A stretch of 64,000 nucleotides of DNA from Polytrichum commune (Eukaryota; Streptophyta; Polytrichopsida; Polytrichales; Polytrichaceae), in contig OX485805.1 in assembly GCA_950295325.1 (NCBI GenBank), positions 14,745,501-14,809,500 on the forward strand. The letters are read 5' to 3'. Below the pieces are notes generated by a model that saw only the letters and a list, made by a program, of their open reading frames with translations, had not been told where the DNA came from and did not search any database. The position numbers and the translations under genes were made by a program. Position 1 is the first letter of the stretch. Each line of letters begins with the position of its first letter. Below are positions 1-11,278 of this stretch, piece by piece.

Positions 1-583
1 ATTGAATTCTCGTGAAGTCTGTGATAGAACATCTGTAGAACGACAGAGTCGGAGACTCTTGAATTTTCTCGATTTAGTCATTGATGTTTACATCAATTTC
101 TGCAGTGTAATTCGGTAAACTTTATGTTGTAAGCAACAAAAAGGGATGTCCAGATGTTGTTGAAAGCAAGTCTCGCAGAATTAGGCTTTCAGAAGCTCGA
201 ACCCTCTGTAGAGATAGACATTTTGCTTAAGATATGCAACTGCATGGCTAGGGTAGCATGCTCGAGTGAACCATGGCAAGAATTAGGACGAAATCTCTTC
301 TACGAGATACACAATGAAGGATTTCGTCAGTTAAAGTCTGTCAGTAGGCATCTGGAGAGAACCATGACAAGAAGTCAATGACACAATCTTGAGATTCTAA
401 CCAACTCTTATAGCTGTAACTTTACTATCGTCCAAACCATGAGTTCGTTGAACATTGCTTCAATGTGCTGGAGGGGAAAAACGCTTCTATGGATGTTCAG
501 ATCATAGGGAAAGACCATCTGTCGCAAACGTCTGGTCATAGGAAATTCTTTGTGAGTGCTGGATTCTCCAGTAGACAGGAAGG
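1..583. other. upstream flank and 5' leader of IFT88
   Basis: No gene could be recognised here. A 75-codon open frame at 154-381 (+) has no feature I know and could be leader or an exon of something ending here. The stretch just before 584 is probably the IFT88 promoter and 5' untranslated region; no clear TATA box was seen. Confidence 0.4.
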
Positions 584-3500
584 ATGGCAAGTCCCAGTTC
601 CTCCAAATCTCCGCCCTTCCCGAGACCTCCAAACAGCCTCCAAGCCACTGCTCAGCTGCCCCATGAACCCTACGATGATCTTTACGAAGGCTATAATGAC
701 TATGACCAACAGTTGCATCCGTATGGAGCTTCATCAGGGCAGGTAAAATTCACATGCCTACCTTGTAATGCATTCATGAGGCTAGAACTCTCAATGACAA
801 TTCTGTTCGAGTCAGAAAGACAATCAAGGAATTTTGTGGATTATCAGTCTTGATTCTGTTCTTATTGTATTTCAACTTCCAGAAATTCCTGAAGGTTTTA
901 AAGCAGAAGTGGGAGCATCTTCTAAGTCTGATTCTTGTGACTTCCTTCTAGGATACCCCTGTCTGTCAATTCTGCCCAGACACACATTGTGGCCCTCTTA
1001 TCAAGGTATTCATAAAGTTTGCAGTGGTTTCATGAATATGGGTTTGGAATGTTTGTTGCTTCCCAGGTCGAATCGGGGGAGACCCTACGCAGTAAGACGG
1101 ATGTGTTTGGGGGTTATGACCATGTGGCGGGTTATAGCCCCTCTTCTTCTACATCGAGTTTCCAGGTCGGCCTTGAATTAACCGCAGATGCCCTGTCTCT
1201 CCCAGAAATCCAATTTTTTCCTGCTCTCAGCTAGCTTAGTTTTGTCTCGTATGTCGACCAGTTTACTATGAACAAATTGCCAGATTCCTTCACTGTAATT
1301 AGGCAGAATCTTGTCCAAAAGATGATGAAACTTCGTAGTTAGGTTTCATTTGAGCTTCATTTCCAACATCATGAGTGTTCTGTGCAGCTAGCACATAATG
1401 GGCGGACCGTTAAGGTCTTTGTAGTGTAGTTGACATCTGTATGTCTTCCACCACCAGCCCAATTTTCCCCCTTCTCAGGCAGCTATCTCCTGTGTCGTGT
1501 ATGACGACCTGTTCCCTATGAACAGATTGCCAGATTCTTTAAAAGAACAGATTGCCAGAACATTCACAATGTGGAGTTGAAGCTCAAATGAAACCTAACT
1601 ACTAAGTATCATCATATTTGGGACAAAATGAAGTCTTTATAGTGTGATTGCCATCTGCATGTTTTCCACCAGCAACCCGAGTTCTTTCCCTTCTCAGGCA
1701 GCTATCCCGGGCCTCTTATTAAGACCGGGTTTACTATGAACAGATTATCAGATTTCTCCACTGTAATTAGGCAGAATCTAGTCCAGAAAATGATGATATT
1801 TAGTAGTTAGGTTTCATTTGAGCTTCAATTTCTACATCATGAGTGGTCTGTGCATAGTGGGCGAACCATTAAGCCTTTGTGTTGTAATTGGAAACTGCAC
1901 TTTCCACCAGATGTCTCAGTGGTGATCCTGCTGGATGTTACTTGTGTTGAGGAAAAGCACAAAAGACACCTGATAGTGGGACAGGGATGGTTCAGGGACC
2001 CAAAATGAACCTTTTTAACAGGACACCAACACCTCAGAATGCAGTTTCGTTATGGCGACTGCCAAGTGCAGGAAGGACCACCTGTGCTCACTCTGTTATT
2101 ACATCAGCTGCTCCTACAGATGCTTCACGTCCTTTGACTGCTGTTCGTGCTGCAGGCTACTCATCAACAAAAGTGAACATACTTACTTCATCCATCATGA
2201 TAGACTCAATTAAAAGAGAATGTGATGTTGATCTCATGAGGCCTATTTGCTTATTTCCTTAGAATCCTTCATACTTTAGTGCACAATAGAGTTGTCTAAT
2301 AACTCAATGGGACTTTTTGTCAGGAGTTCGTCCCCTATGATTTTCCATTTATTGTTTGCATAAAACATTAATAGTTTTTTTTTAATTTTAAAAAAAAAAT
2401 AAATTTATCCCCACTTGTGATGGTGCATACTCAGAGGTAATGCTTGTTTGAATGAAGAGCAACCTATATCAGTTCATTGAGGGCCAAACTCATTTTAGCA
2501 CCTCTTGGCATATCAAATTGAGTTTGACCCTCGATGATTGGATATAGAATGTTCTTCGATCAAACCTCCATGCTACCTCCAAGCATGCACCGAAAACTTA
2601 CCAAACATGAAACGTATTGTATGCAAAACAACCAACTCCCGACTGATAGTCATGTTGAGTTAGAGGAGAATTATATTGCTTGTTGGGTCCTTCGTGGTCT
2701 TTCAAGTTTCCTGAACCTTTTTATGGACTTGGATGGCACAGGGGGCCAAATTTGATCCTATGGAACACCAGACTGCAAGATCCTCCCCCTTTGCAGATGT
2801 GAAAAAAGATGTCGACTCTAACCATGTGTTGAAGTGCCACAACATGGAACATGCAGTAAACCGGTTGCTCGAAGCAAGTGCTACTGCTGGCCTTTCTGTG
2901 AGCTCACTCATGCTCTACCGCATCCAGGATACCGCAAAACTATTTGAATTTGCTTTTCATTTCTCACAACTTGACTATGTCTATTGGCTGCAAGCTACAG
3001 ATATCTCTATGTAACTCACGGTAGGTACAGATGGATTGTGAGAGCAGGGAGACTTTCAAATGGCTCTCCAAAAAGCCAAGGAAGCAGGAAAGAAGGAGAG
3101 GGCTTTGTGTAAAACACGGGAGCAAGCAGGCTTGGTAAATTTTTTGGATCTTTTGACTGCTCCACCAGTTGTCAGTGATGATTGGAAATTTATCATTCGT
3201 ACTCTGAAAATTTTGACCTTACACCAAACTTTGAAGTTCAGTTTGGACTCTTTTTCTTAGTTGTTACAATATTGCAGACGTGTTTTGTTGACTGGTGCAG
3301 ACTGATCAAATGAATGTGGAGCTTACATTTGCCGTTTGTTTCAATCTTGGCTACCAGTATCAATGTGCTGGCTTACAGTCTGAAGCTTTAAATACATACA
3401 CACAGATTTTGAAAAATAAACAGGTAAACCCACATTGAGAAACTGCTCGATAGTAAATTCATGCAAATCATGTGACAAACACCAAGCTCCTCCAATTATA

Positions 3501-6500
3501 AATCATTCAGATTCCAGAGCACATCCATCAGTGCATATTGATTGCGTTAAGGTTTTCAGTTGTATTGTGGTTCTGTTATCCGGGTGCTGTCTTGAGGACT
3601 TGCATTGGACATTCTTCATACTTAGTCTGATGTTTGGACACGTTGTGCAGTTTACCCAGAGTGGGAGACTGAGGGTGAACATGGGCAACATATACTACAA
3701 ACAGCAAAAATACTCAATTGCTATAAAGATGTATCGCATGGCTCTGGATCAAACTCCCAATGCTTACAAAGAGACACGCTATCGAATTATGCGAAACATA
3801 GGAAATGCTTTCATGCGCCTAGGTCAATATCAGGTATTGTCTCCCCATCCTCATCCTATTTTTTTCCTAAATTTCAACCTCTTTTCCTCCAGTTTCGGGT
3901 TTATTTACTCTTGTCATGCAGAACCTAAGTACCTCTAAACTCCAATTCAATTTGCAAAGACCATGCGACACATATGCTCCTGTCCCAAAACAGAGTCTCA
4001 AACTCTTGTTTGAGAATTGATAAATTTGTTCAGAGCGTTACTTACTGAATTTCTGCACGCTGTAGCAGCATATCGCCATAAGAAGTGCCAGTTTTCAGTG
4101 ATTAAATGTACCACGTTAAATGTCTTCCTTGTTTTAAACAGGATGCAATATTATCTTTTGAGGCGATTATGGAGATCAAGATTGACCATCAGTCATGTTA
4201 CAATTTGATAGTCTGCTACTATGTGTTAGGGAACATAGATAAGATGAAGATTTGTTTCACCAAAATGTTACTTGTGAAGTTTTATGACTCGGAATCTGAT
4301 GATGAAAGCGAGGTACATCTATTCTATTCTTCTCTAGCCATAATCAAACTTTGAATTGTAAAGTGAGTGTTGACTTATGATCATTGTAGTTTACAGCCTG
4401 CAAAATGTTGTTGGGAGCACCCAAAAAATTTAATGGAGTCTCTGCAGCTTACATTTTCACTCGAAGTAAACAAAGAAGGTGACCACCATTGGTGTTGTGC
4501 AGCATGATGAATTACAAGAGGCACTACGTGCAAAGCAAAACCAAGCCCTCAAATACATTCTGACTGCTGCAAGGCTAATTGCACCTGTGCTTCACAGCAA
4601 CTTTGTGGAAGGCTATGACTGGGTTGTGGAGGGATTGAAAGACCAGCATTATGTTGCTTTAGCAAATGAGATGGAAATGGATAAGGCCATCCAGCATCTC
4701 CACCGCAGAGAATTTGTGCAGGTATCATCGTCTTCTTTTGCCATTAGATATGGTGATGTATATTTGTTCTGAAAGGGTGAAATTCACATTACTGATCTTA
4801 TTAGAATTTGTCTCTCATCTGAATCATCAGGCGATAGTTCTTCTGAAGGAATTTGAGAAGAAAGAGAGAGAGATGAAGGCTCGAGCAGCAACCAACTTAT
4901 CATTTCTGTACTTTCTGGAGGGCGACATTCCAAATGCTGAGAAGCATGCAGAGCTTGCTGTGACAACAGATCGATACAATGCAAAAGCACTTGTCAATCA
5001 AGGCAATTGCTTCTATGCCCGGGTACACTTCTTAAAATTTCGTTGGGCAGAGGGGTTTTGGAGCTTTTCCTGCTGTCATGAATATTGCGAGATTTCATGC
5101 TAATGTGCTTTTTGCATGTGAGTGTTGAAGCATCTCAAATGTACCATGACCGATCGTTGGAGGATGTGGCAAGTGGCGTATGGTTAAATAACTCTTAGTT
5201 TTAAAAAATATTTTATGATGTGTGTGACTCGTTTTCATTGTGACACCTGGCTAATGTGATATTTGCAGGGACACGTTGAGGAAGCCAAAGTAGTGTATAG
5301 GGAGGCAGTAGAAATAGAATCAGATTGTGTAGAGGCAGTTTACAACCTTGGACTATGTCAGAAAGGTCTTGGTGCACTTGAGGATGCATTGGGCACGTTC
5401 AAGAAACTTAGCAACTTCCTACCGAACAACATGGAAGTTCAATTTCAGGTTTAGTACAAACATTTTCTCCTGTGCTTTAGCATTCTGTTGATTAATTAAC
5501 TACATCTGCGGACACAATGGATAAACTAATAACCCTCAAAGGGTGGCTGAAACCCAAGGCCTTATCTGGGATTCAATGGGAACTCGGAGGTTAAGCCCCT
5601 AAGGCCAGAATAGTGCTCGGATGGGTGACTTGATTTCCGGAGCAATCCAGGTTAACCGGAAATTTTCAACCAACCATATGGGAACCTAGGGGCTTCCCAT
5701 GGGGGGAGATAGGCGTTGGGCGGCTTGTCTGTGCCCGTTCAAGGTGTTCACCTTTGAAGGGAGGCAGTAATCTTTGGGGGCCCTCTAATTCTTGTGATAC
5801 CCATTTTGGGATTACAGATATAGAGTTAGACCAACTTGAAGATGATGCAACATTGGAGTCATCTTTCTTTTCTTTCTTTCAGTACCTTAAAAGTCCACAT
5901 CTTAGAGTCCTTATGAGTAACACAACTTATCAACTTACTGTATAAGTCTATTGCACAGCTGAAGAATACACATTTGCTGATCCCACCAGGTTGGACATGT
6001 GAACGAGTTGATGGGAAATACCCGACAGGCTATAAAATGGCTGGAGATTGTTAATACACGTGCGATGCACGATGCAGGGCTTTTGGCTATGTTGGGTAGC
6101 CTTCATGCCAAGTTGAATGATGAACCCAAGGCACTGCATTATTACAGTGAGTCACACCGTGCGTATCCAGCCAACATGGACATCACATCTTGGTTGGGGG
6201 CCTACTATGTCAAGAACGAAGTTTATGAGAAGGCGATGCCCTTCTTTGATCTTGCATCCAAGATCCAACCAACTGAGGTACTGACCGCGCTAGATTTGGA
6301 CCTTTCTAAGGATGAATATTAACATGGAATGAGGTGCCTTGTACAGCTGTTTATTGATTCCTTTGGAGCTTCGTGGCTCTCCAGAGTGTACCAAGGGCTA
6401 CTCTACACCATGGCCAAGGGTCGTGACCATGAAATTGTGAGGGCCCTTGAAACTCATCCAAAAACTGTACCACGGAGAATTTAAATTGAATTTGTGAGAT

Positions 6501-8020
6501 CACGGGCCTTCAAGCATGGTGTAAAGGCATAGGTGACTGGGCTCTCCATTGAATGCTATTCCACTACCATCCTATTCATGTGGGCCCTTCTACACAATAA
6601 GTTACATTAAATCAAGGGTAGTGAGATTTTAAAGTGTCATGGTCTTCCTGTTTTGTGTTAGATGCACCTCTTTGAGGTGAGCTTGACGCAAAATCCAGTA
6701 GACCTTGAGACATTATCCAATTCATGCCATGTAGGACTCCATGTAGGTTTGGTCATGCATTCAAACTTCCTTGGTCTCTTAGGCCCTCAAGCTCTAGTGT
6801 AAAGTGAAGTGGGATGGTGGCATTTTCCACCAATGAAAGATTTTAGACTTCACTGGTCATGGGCCCTCAAGCTCTAATGTAAAGTGCCCCTGAGTATACT
6901 GAGGCAATTTGATGTGGGTTTGGACAGGTGAAATGGCAGTTGATGGTAGCATCATGCTACAGGCGGACAGGTGCCTACACTGAAGCTCTGGCCAAATACA
7001 AGAAGATTCTCTCCAAACATCCAGACAACATTGAGTGCTTGCGGTATTTAGTGCACATGTATAGTAGTTTGGGGAGGCGAGATGAAGTGCAGGGCTATGA
7101 AGGTCGACTTCGACAGGCTGAGGCACATCTAGCTGCTGAGCAACCTCCAATGCTGAGCTTGGAACCTGCCAAAGGAGTAGCCATGAGGTCTGAATCTACC
7201 TCATCTGTGTTGTAACTTATGCAAATTGAGATTGCAAAAGAGTTCAATTTTCAGATTTGGAAGATGATAGCAAGCCCAAATCTACAATAGGATTTTGATA
7301 AAATTGGCCAGGAAAACATCAGAGTTTTTTACTAACTCAACTTACATGACTTTTGGTCATAGTTAGTTATTTTGTGTCACATACAAGACCCTTCCATGTT
7401 TAGTACGTTTTCGGTCTGTATGGAGGCAGTGTGATGGTTTGAATGAAAAATATTCTATATTGGTTCATTGAGGGTCAAACTCCTTTTGGCATGCCCCAAG
7501 AGATGCTAAAATGAGTTTGGCCCTCAGCGTACTGAAATAGAAAGTACCTCCAAGTGTGCATCACAAGTGGGAAGAAATTATGGGCTTTGTATGCAAACAA
7601 CCAATAGATATATTTAGAGGACCCACGCCCTGACAAAAATTCCCATCCCATTGAGTTGAAGGATAATTCTATTGTGCTTAGAAACTAAGAATTCGCCGTT
7701 GGCCCTGTGTCACTTGGCTGCATTTTGTATGTTTTTGATAGCAGGCCTCTTTCTTCAATTGTTTGAGCATAATTTGGTGGGTACACAGGTCTATTGAATA
7801 CCGTAGAGAGTGCCACAGAATTGCAGATGGGCGCTTCTCACCTGAATCATCAGATTCGCCTGGATCATCACTGTTTGAATCAAGGACAATTGGGTCGAAT
7901 GCGTTGTGTTCTTCTCTTCCATCTCCCCTATCGCAGAGAACTTTGCGTGTCAACTCAAAGAGAAAGGAGAAACTTGAAGATGAATGGCCAGAGCTGGGTG
8001 AAGACCTCTTGCCCATGTAG
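584..8020 (+). CDS. IFT88: intraflagellar transport protein 88 (TPR protein), 15 exons
   Basis: IFT88 is a tetratricopeptide-repeat subunit of the IFT-B complex that carries cargo along the axoneme during cilium assembly. Proposed exons: 584-742, 952-1005, 1067-1165, 1996-2172, 2742-2897, 3048-3134, 3301-3423, 3651-3833, 4142-4312, 4503-4721, 4831-5022, 5269-5448, 5990-6277, 6928-7187, 7789-8020, giving about 859 residues (animal IFT88 is about 820-830). All junctions are phase 0 except the last (phase 2). Family landmarks: DDLYEGYNDYD near residue 31, RPLTAVRAAGYSS in exon 4, MGNIYYKQ and YRMALDQ in exon 8, RAATNLSFLYFLEGD in exon 11, WLGAYYV in exon 13, VKWQLMVASC in exon 14 and the acidic end GEDLLPM. 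The start at 584 (AGGATGGC) precedes the conserved N-terminal motif. The exon 3 donor (GTCGGC) is weak, and a small exon between exons 9 and 10 could be missing. Expected expression is in spermatogenous cells. Confidence 0.92.
1230..1935 (+). repeat. three diverged tandem units in IFT88 intron 3, middle one partly inverted
   Basis: Units of roughly 230 bp start near 1230, 1475 and 1690. Shared landmarks are CTTCTCAGGCAGCTAT, a stretch ending TATGAACA.ATTGCCAGATT, and TAGTTAGGTTTCATTTGAGC. In the middle unit the last block occurs as its reverse complement (about 1565-1615), so part of that unit was inverted after or during duplication. The repeats make up most of the intron. Confidence 0.75.
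2277..2690 (+). mobile_element. foldback/MITE-like element, copy A (IFT88 intron 4)
   Basis: The segment is an imperfect inverted repeat. TTCATTGAGGGCCAAACTCA near 2474 pairs with TGAGTTTGACCCTCGATGA near 2519, TGGTGCATACTCAGAGG near 2421 pairs with CCTCCAAGCATGCACC near 2577, and the outer ends also pair (AACTCAATGGG near 2301; GTTGAGTTAGAGGAGAATTA near 2655). There is no coding capacity. A second copy in the opposite orientation lies at 7318-7680. Target-site duplication was not resolved, so the superfamily is unknown. Confidence 0.7.
5541..5660 (+). repeat. 5S rRNA-like segment (Cassandra-type TRIM LTR or 5S-derived SINE) in IFT88 intron 12
   Basis: The core at 5579-5629 follows plant 5S rRNA closely at its internal promoter: AACTCGGAGGTTAAGC at the box A position, then AGAATAGTGCTCGGATGGG over the intermediate element and box C. 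Spacing from the presumed 5' end (5541) to box A is within a base or so of true 5S. The 3' third diverges, so this is not a functional 5S gene. Such segments occur in plant Cassandra TRIM retrotransposons, whose LTRs carry a 5S sequence, and in 5S-derived SINEs. I could not find paired LTRs or a poly(A) tail. Confidence 0.6.
6350..6890 (+). repeat. dispersed repeat in IFT88 intron 13, related to 43140-43660
   Basis: GGGCCCTCAAGCTCTA.TGTAAAGTG occurs twice (6781-6805 and 6852-6878), and CGTGACCATGAAATTGTGAG at 6422 matches, in reverse complement, a block near 43610. The pieces recur in mixed orientation, which suggests a non-autonomous foldback element rather than an exon. No reading frame of note. 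Confidence 0.5.
7318..7680 (-). mobile_element. foldback/MITE-like element, copy B (IFT88 intron 14)
   Basis: This is the reverse-oriented relative of the element at 2277-2690. Matching landmarks include GTTTTCGG..TG.ATG..TGGAGG near 7409, TTCATTGAGGGTCAAACTC at 7466, AAAATGAGTTTGGCCCTCA at 7510, CCTCCAAGTGTGCATCACAAGTGGG at 7549 (split across the hairpin arm) and CCATTGAGTTGAAGGATAATTC near 7648. Non-coding. Confidence 0.68.
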
Positions 8021-8224
8021 CTTCCCAACTTCATTCTGAATAACCATCCCACCTATCACCAATATATTGCATAAGTTTAAGAGAGAACAGACATGCTGTA
8101 TACCAGAAGCAGAAGAATAGCAATTGCTCGATCAAACCGCTACAGCACTGTCTCTTCAATATGCTTATATCTTATGCTGAAGTGTGTTTTTGAATATTGC
8201 TTCTATCTTTTGTACTTAGAAGGC
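8021..8224 (+). other. 3' flank of IFT88
   Basis: Probable 3' untranslated region and downstream flank of IFT88. No recognisable feature beyond a pyrimidine-rich stretch; no clear AATAAA signal was identified. Confidence 0.35.
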
Positions 8225-8440
8225 TAGATCTGAACTGTGGTGGTCAGGCCAAGCGATTTTGCCGACGTTTCTATATCTAATTGGATATGAGGAGGCACAT
8301 TATCTCCCATAATTGATGACCATGTGTCGCTATGGTGTCTGTTCTTAGATCCACATTTAACCACACACCATTCAAATATATGGGTTTGATTAAGAAAAGT
8401 AACCAAATGACACAGGCATACCTTAGTTCGTAATTTGCCC
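8225..8440 (-). repeat. member of the dispersed family that also forms the 44-kb tandem array
   Basis: On the minus strand it reads NQTHIFEW.VVKCGSKN.H..D, and the same phrase with few changes appears on the plus strand at 42722-42850. This shows a dispersed repeat that may once have been coding. Other relatives lie at 39990-40190, 44022-45654 and 54735-54840. Confidence 0.55.
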
Positions 8441-9334
8441 TCTTTGACTGAAAGAACATTGGTAGGAGCCTTGCCTGGTGTTCAGGTGTGCACAGCAGTG
8501 TCATTGAGGTGATATAGCTTTTCTCTTCTGTAAAGCCACATACATGGTGAGAGGATTTTACTACTGATCTCTGGGTTCTTCACAATAAGAATTTGTCATG
8601 AGATGAGTGTATTAGAAAGACAGAAGTTACTCATGTGGGTTTCCATCTATGGCAGGGGTGCTGATCCTGGCTCTTTTGCCATTCCCTGTTGCTTACAACT
8701 TTCGTCGAGACTGTCGATGGCAAAGCCAGTCATTTCATGAAGCAGTGGAGACCTTCTGAATCAGATGGTTTAGAGGCCTAAAGAGTCTGGTAATTATTCA
8801 ACCTGAGTTGATCAGATGCCCATCCCAACATATTGTTACCAGGAATGAAGACCTCCATGTACATACTGTGGAGGAGGCATGAATTGCCACCTTGTTGCGC
8901 AATGACATAAGACTGCAACCTCGTGTGCTTTCAAATTATGTTGTGATATTTAATTTAACCAGTCTTGTCACATTTGCTTTGGACCTTGCTGTGCGCATGG
9001 GGGAGAGGGAATTATCATGTTCAAGCATACCACTCATCCATCCAACATCAAAACTTGGCCCCTATAGGTTTGTTGTCAATTCATCTCAAATGACCTTGAG
9101 TAGACTAATTCGGGGTCTTGAAATCCAAGTCCAATGTCAAATCAACTAAACATAGGAACCTCCGGGCTGCATATTATTTCAGGGCTTTTATGTTGGATGA
9201 ATGAGAGGTACGCTTGTATACAATAATTCCCTCTCTCTGCACATGAGTATGGCCACTGTCAAAATAAACATCTCATCACATTGGTAGTTGATGAACCTTT
9301 CACTTCATCTCTCTATATAAAAACATGTGTGAAA
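8441..9334. other. gene-free spacer with one dispersed repeat
   Basis: No gene seen. About 9180-9240 (ATGTTGGATGAATGAGAGGT and ACAATAATTC) recurs at about 57615-57665, so the spacer holds at least one dispersed repeat fragment. Confidence 0.4.
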
Positions 9335-9722
9335 GGGTGTTTACACACAACTACTTACTCAAGTGGTCAGGGTTTGGGCCAACTGTCAACTACAATTTTC
9401 TTTCATTTACACACAAGGTATAGTTGTAGTTGACAAGTCGATTTGACCTTAATTATCATTCCTCCTATTCGTGCAATTTGTTGAGTGGAGACAAGCAATT
9501 TATGAATTCTACTCCATAGTTTGTTCAAGAGTATATGCCTCCTACAAATCCTCTCCCATGCTTTGGCCTTGAAATCCTTTCTCAATTTGCTGCATAGTAA
9601 CTACAAACATCATAGAACCAATACAATAGACAACTATAACAACCACCTCTCAACTACACCTTGTATTGAAGTTTGGTGAGTGAGAGTAGTTGTGGTTGGA
9701 GTTGTCATCAATGCACCCTTAT
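9335..9722. mobile_element. foldback element with AGGGTG ends
   Basis: The left arm AGGGTGTTTACACACAACTA (about 9335) and the right arm, read in reverse complement from about 9722 (AGGGTGCATTGATGACAACT, then CAACTACTCTCACTCA), form a diverged terminal inverted repeat. GTTGTAGTTGAC also recurs in both orientations inside. No open frame and no convincing target duplication. Confidence 0.5.
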
Positions 9723-9769
9723 CCCTCAAAATTAGACCCTAAACCCTCAAAATTTCTCTAAAAAACTAA

Positions 9770-10300
9770 GAATAAGATCTTCAACTATTCAAAATCTCAA
9801 AAGAATTGCATGAAATTTGTAAGAAATATTGCTTTGGAAAGTATGCACTCTTAACTTGGTAGATAGCTAATACATTTTCATTCTAATATCCATACCATTT
9901 ACATGTAAGTTCCAAAGTGAGAGTTTTGGCATCCTAGAAAATTAAGAACATGACCTTCAACCACTCAGATTTTAAAACAATTGTATGAAAATTCTAAGAG
10001 ATATTGTTTTGAAAAATTGATACTCTTAATTTGATAGGATAGTTGAATTCCCTCCACTCAAATGTATATAACTTTTACACACCAACTACAAATGAAACAA
10101 ATTTTAACTTTTTGAAGAGTTGAAGACAAAATTTTGAAGCCCTTTAAATTTAAATGTGACTTTGTAAGTTTTTCAAGAGATATTGCTTTTGAAAGTTGGC
10201 GCTCTCAATTCGCAGGGCCACTGATACCTCTTTAAGTAAATGTAAACAACTTCAACACATCAATTCCAACTTAGACGAACCTTAGCTTTTGGTGAAGCCA
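9770..10300 (+). repeat. three degenerate tandem units of about 175 bp
   Basis: AGA.ATTG.TTT.GAAA...G..CTCTTAA recurs near 9820, 10000 and 10175, each preceded by TTCAA..A.TCA.A.TTT and followed by a line on 'GATA' and CC.CTCAAATGTA. Strongly AT-rich and non-coding; an old tandem duplication. Confidence 0.55.
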
Positions 10301-11278
10301 ATATGAAGGCCAATACTCTTCCAAAGTTTTGTAACTAAATCTTAATGTTTTTACACATTATACTAAAAAAAAACAAAGCAGTAACTTGGGGAGAAGGGAT
10401 GACAAGAAATTTGTTTTTTGAAAGAATGAGGAAGAAGGTGAGAGGTCTGAGATAAAAGAACAAAAATGAAGATGATAAATTTACGTGAGACTACCAATCA
10501 ATTCTCAACATTTGCATAACCTCTATTATCCACCCATGTTCTAAGTTCTTCATTGTTTGTAAGGTAACGACTTTATTAGGCCATTTCCACTGGTTTCAAT
10601 TAAACATTGTATTTACAAACATGATATTAATATAATAAATATATTTACTAATAGTATTCATCTAATGAAAAATCAAACTAGTAAATATATGATAGTCGTA
10701 CATAATTAAAGAAATAATACCAAACAGCCCATTGATACCGCCATTGTTAAAGTATTTTAAATTGTTCATTACATATATATTTTCATATTAATCACTCTAA
10801 AAACTATCATATCCATGGACTTTTGAATCTATAATCAAAATTTGAAGACTGATAACCACGGAGTATATTGTTCTCATAAGTATACTCATTGACGTACTAA
10901 TTCCATTGATATACTTGATATACTAGTACTCTTGATGAAATCTCTGATTAGCCTATTAAAGAACCTCTGAATTAAGTATTCATCCAAGAATGTAAGACTT
11001 CCACCAGCTTGGATTAAGCTTCTTCATGACAAGGATGCACCCAATTCTCTTAGCTTCAAAACAACACTAATCCTAATCTATTAGCTCTTGACCTAAATAT
11101 TCTCGATGGCTAAGACCATCCAGTCATTTCTTGAATGGTCGGATTAGTTGTAGGTTACGAAAACTACGTCTATGTACAAAATTTCAGCTGATTCTGAAGC
11201 GAAGACCCCTCTGATAATAAAATACCAGTATGTGAACTGACATGCATTGATGTGATACTCTCTCCTTTGAAGAGAATT
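10301..11278. other. AT-rich gene-free stretch, includes kinase 3' flank
   Basis: Very AT-rich, with short homopolymers and ATAT runs. Nothing recognisable. The last 200-300 bases should contain the 3' untranslated region of the minus-strand kinase gene. Confidence 0.4.

Noticed and set aside
3435-3938. 167-codon frame taken as a single exon in IFT88
   Set aside because: Only 3651-3833 matches the family and has proper splice borders; the rest is intron read through in the same frame.
5541-5660. Functional 5S rRNA gene
   Set aside because: The 3' third does not match 5S and no tandem repeat of it occurs; only the internal promoter region is kept.
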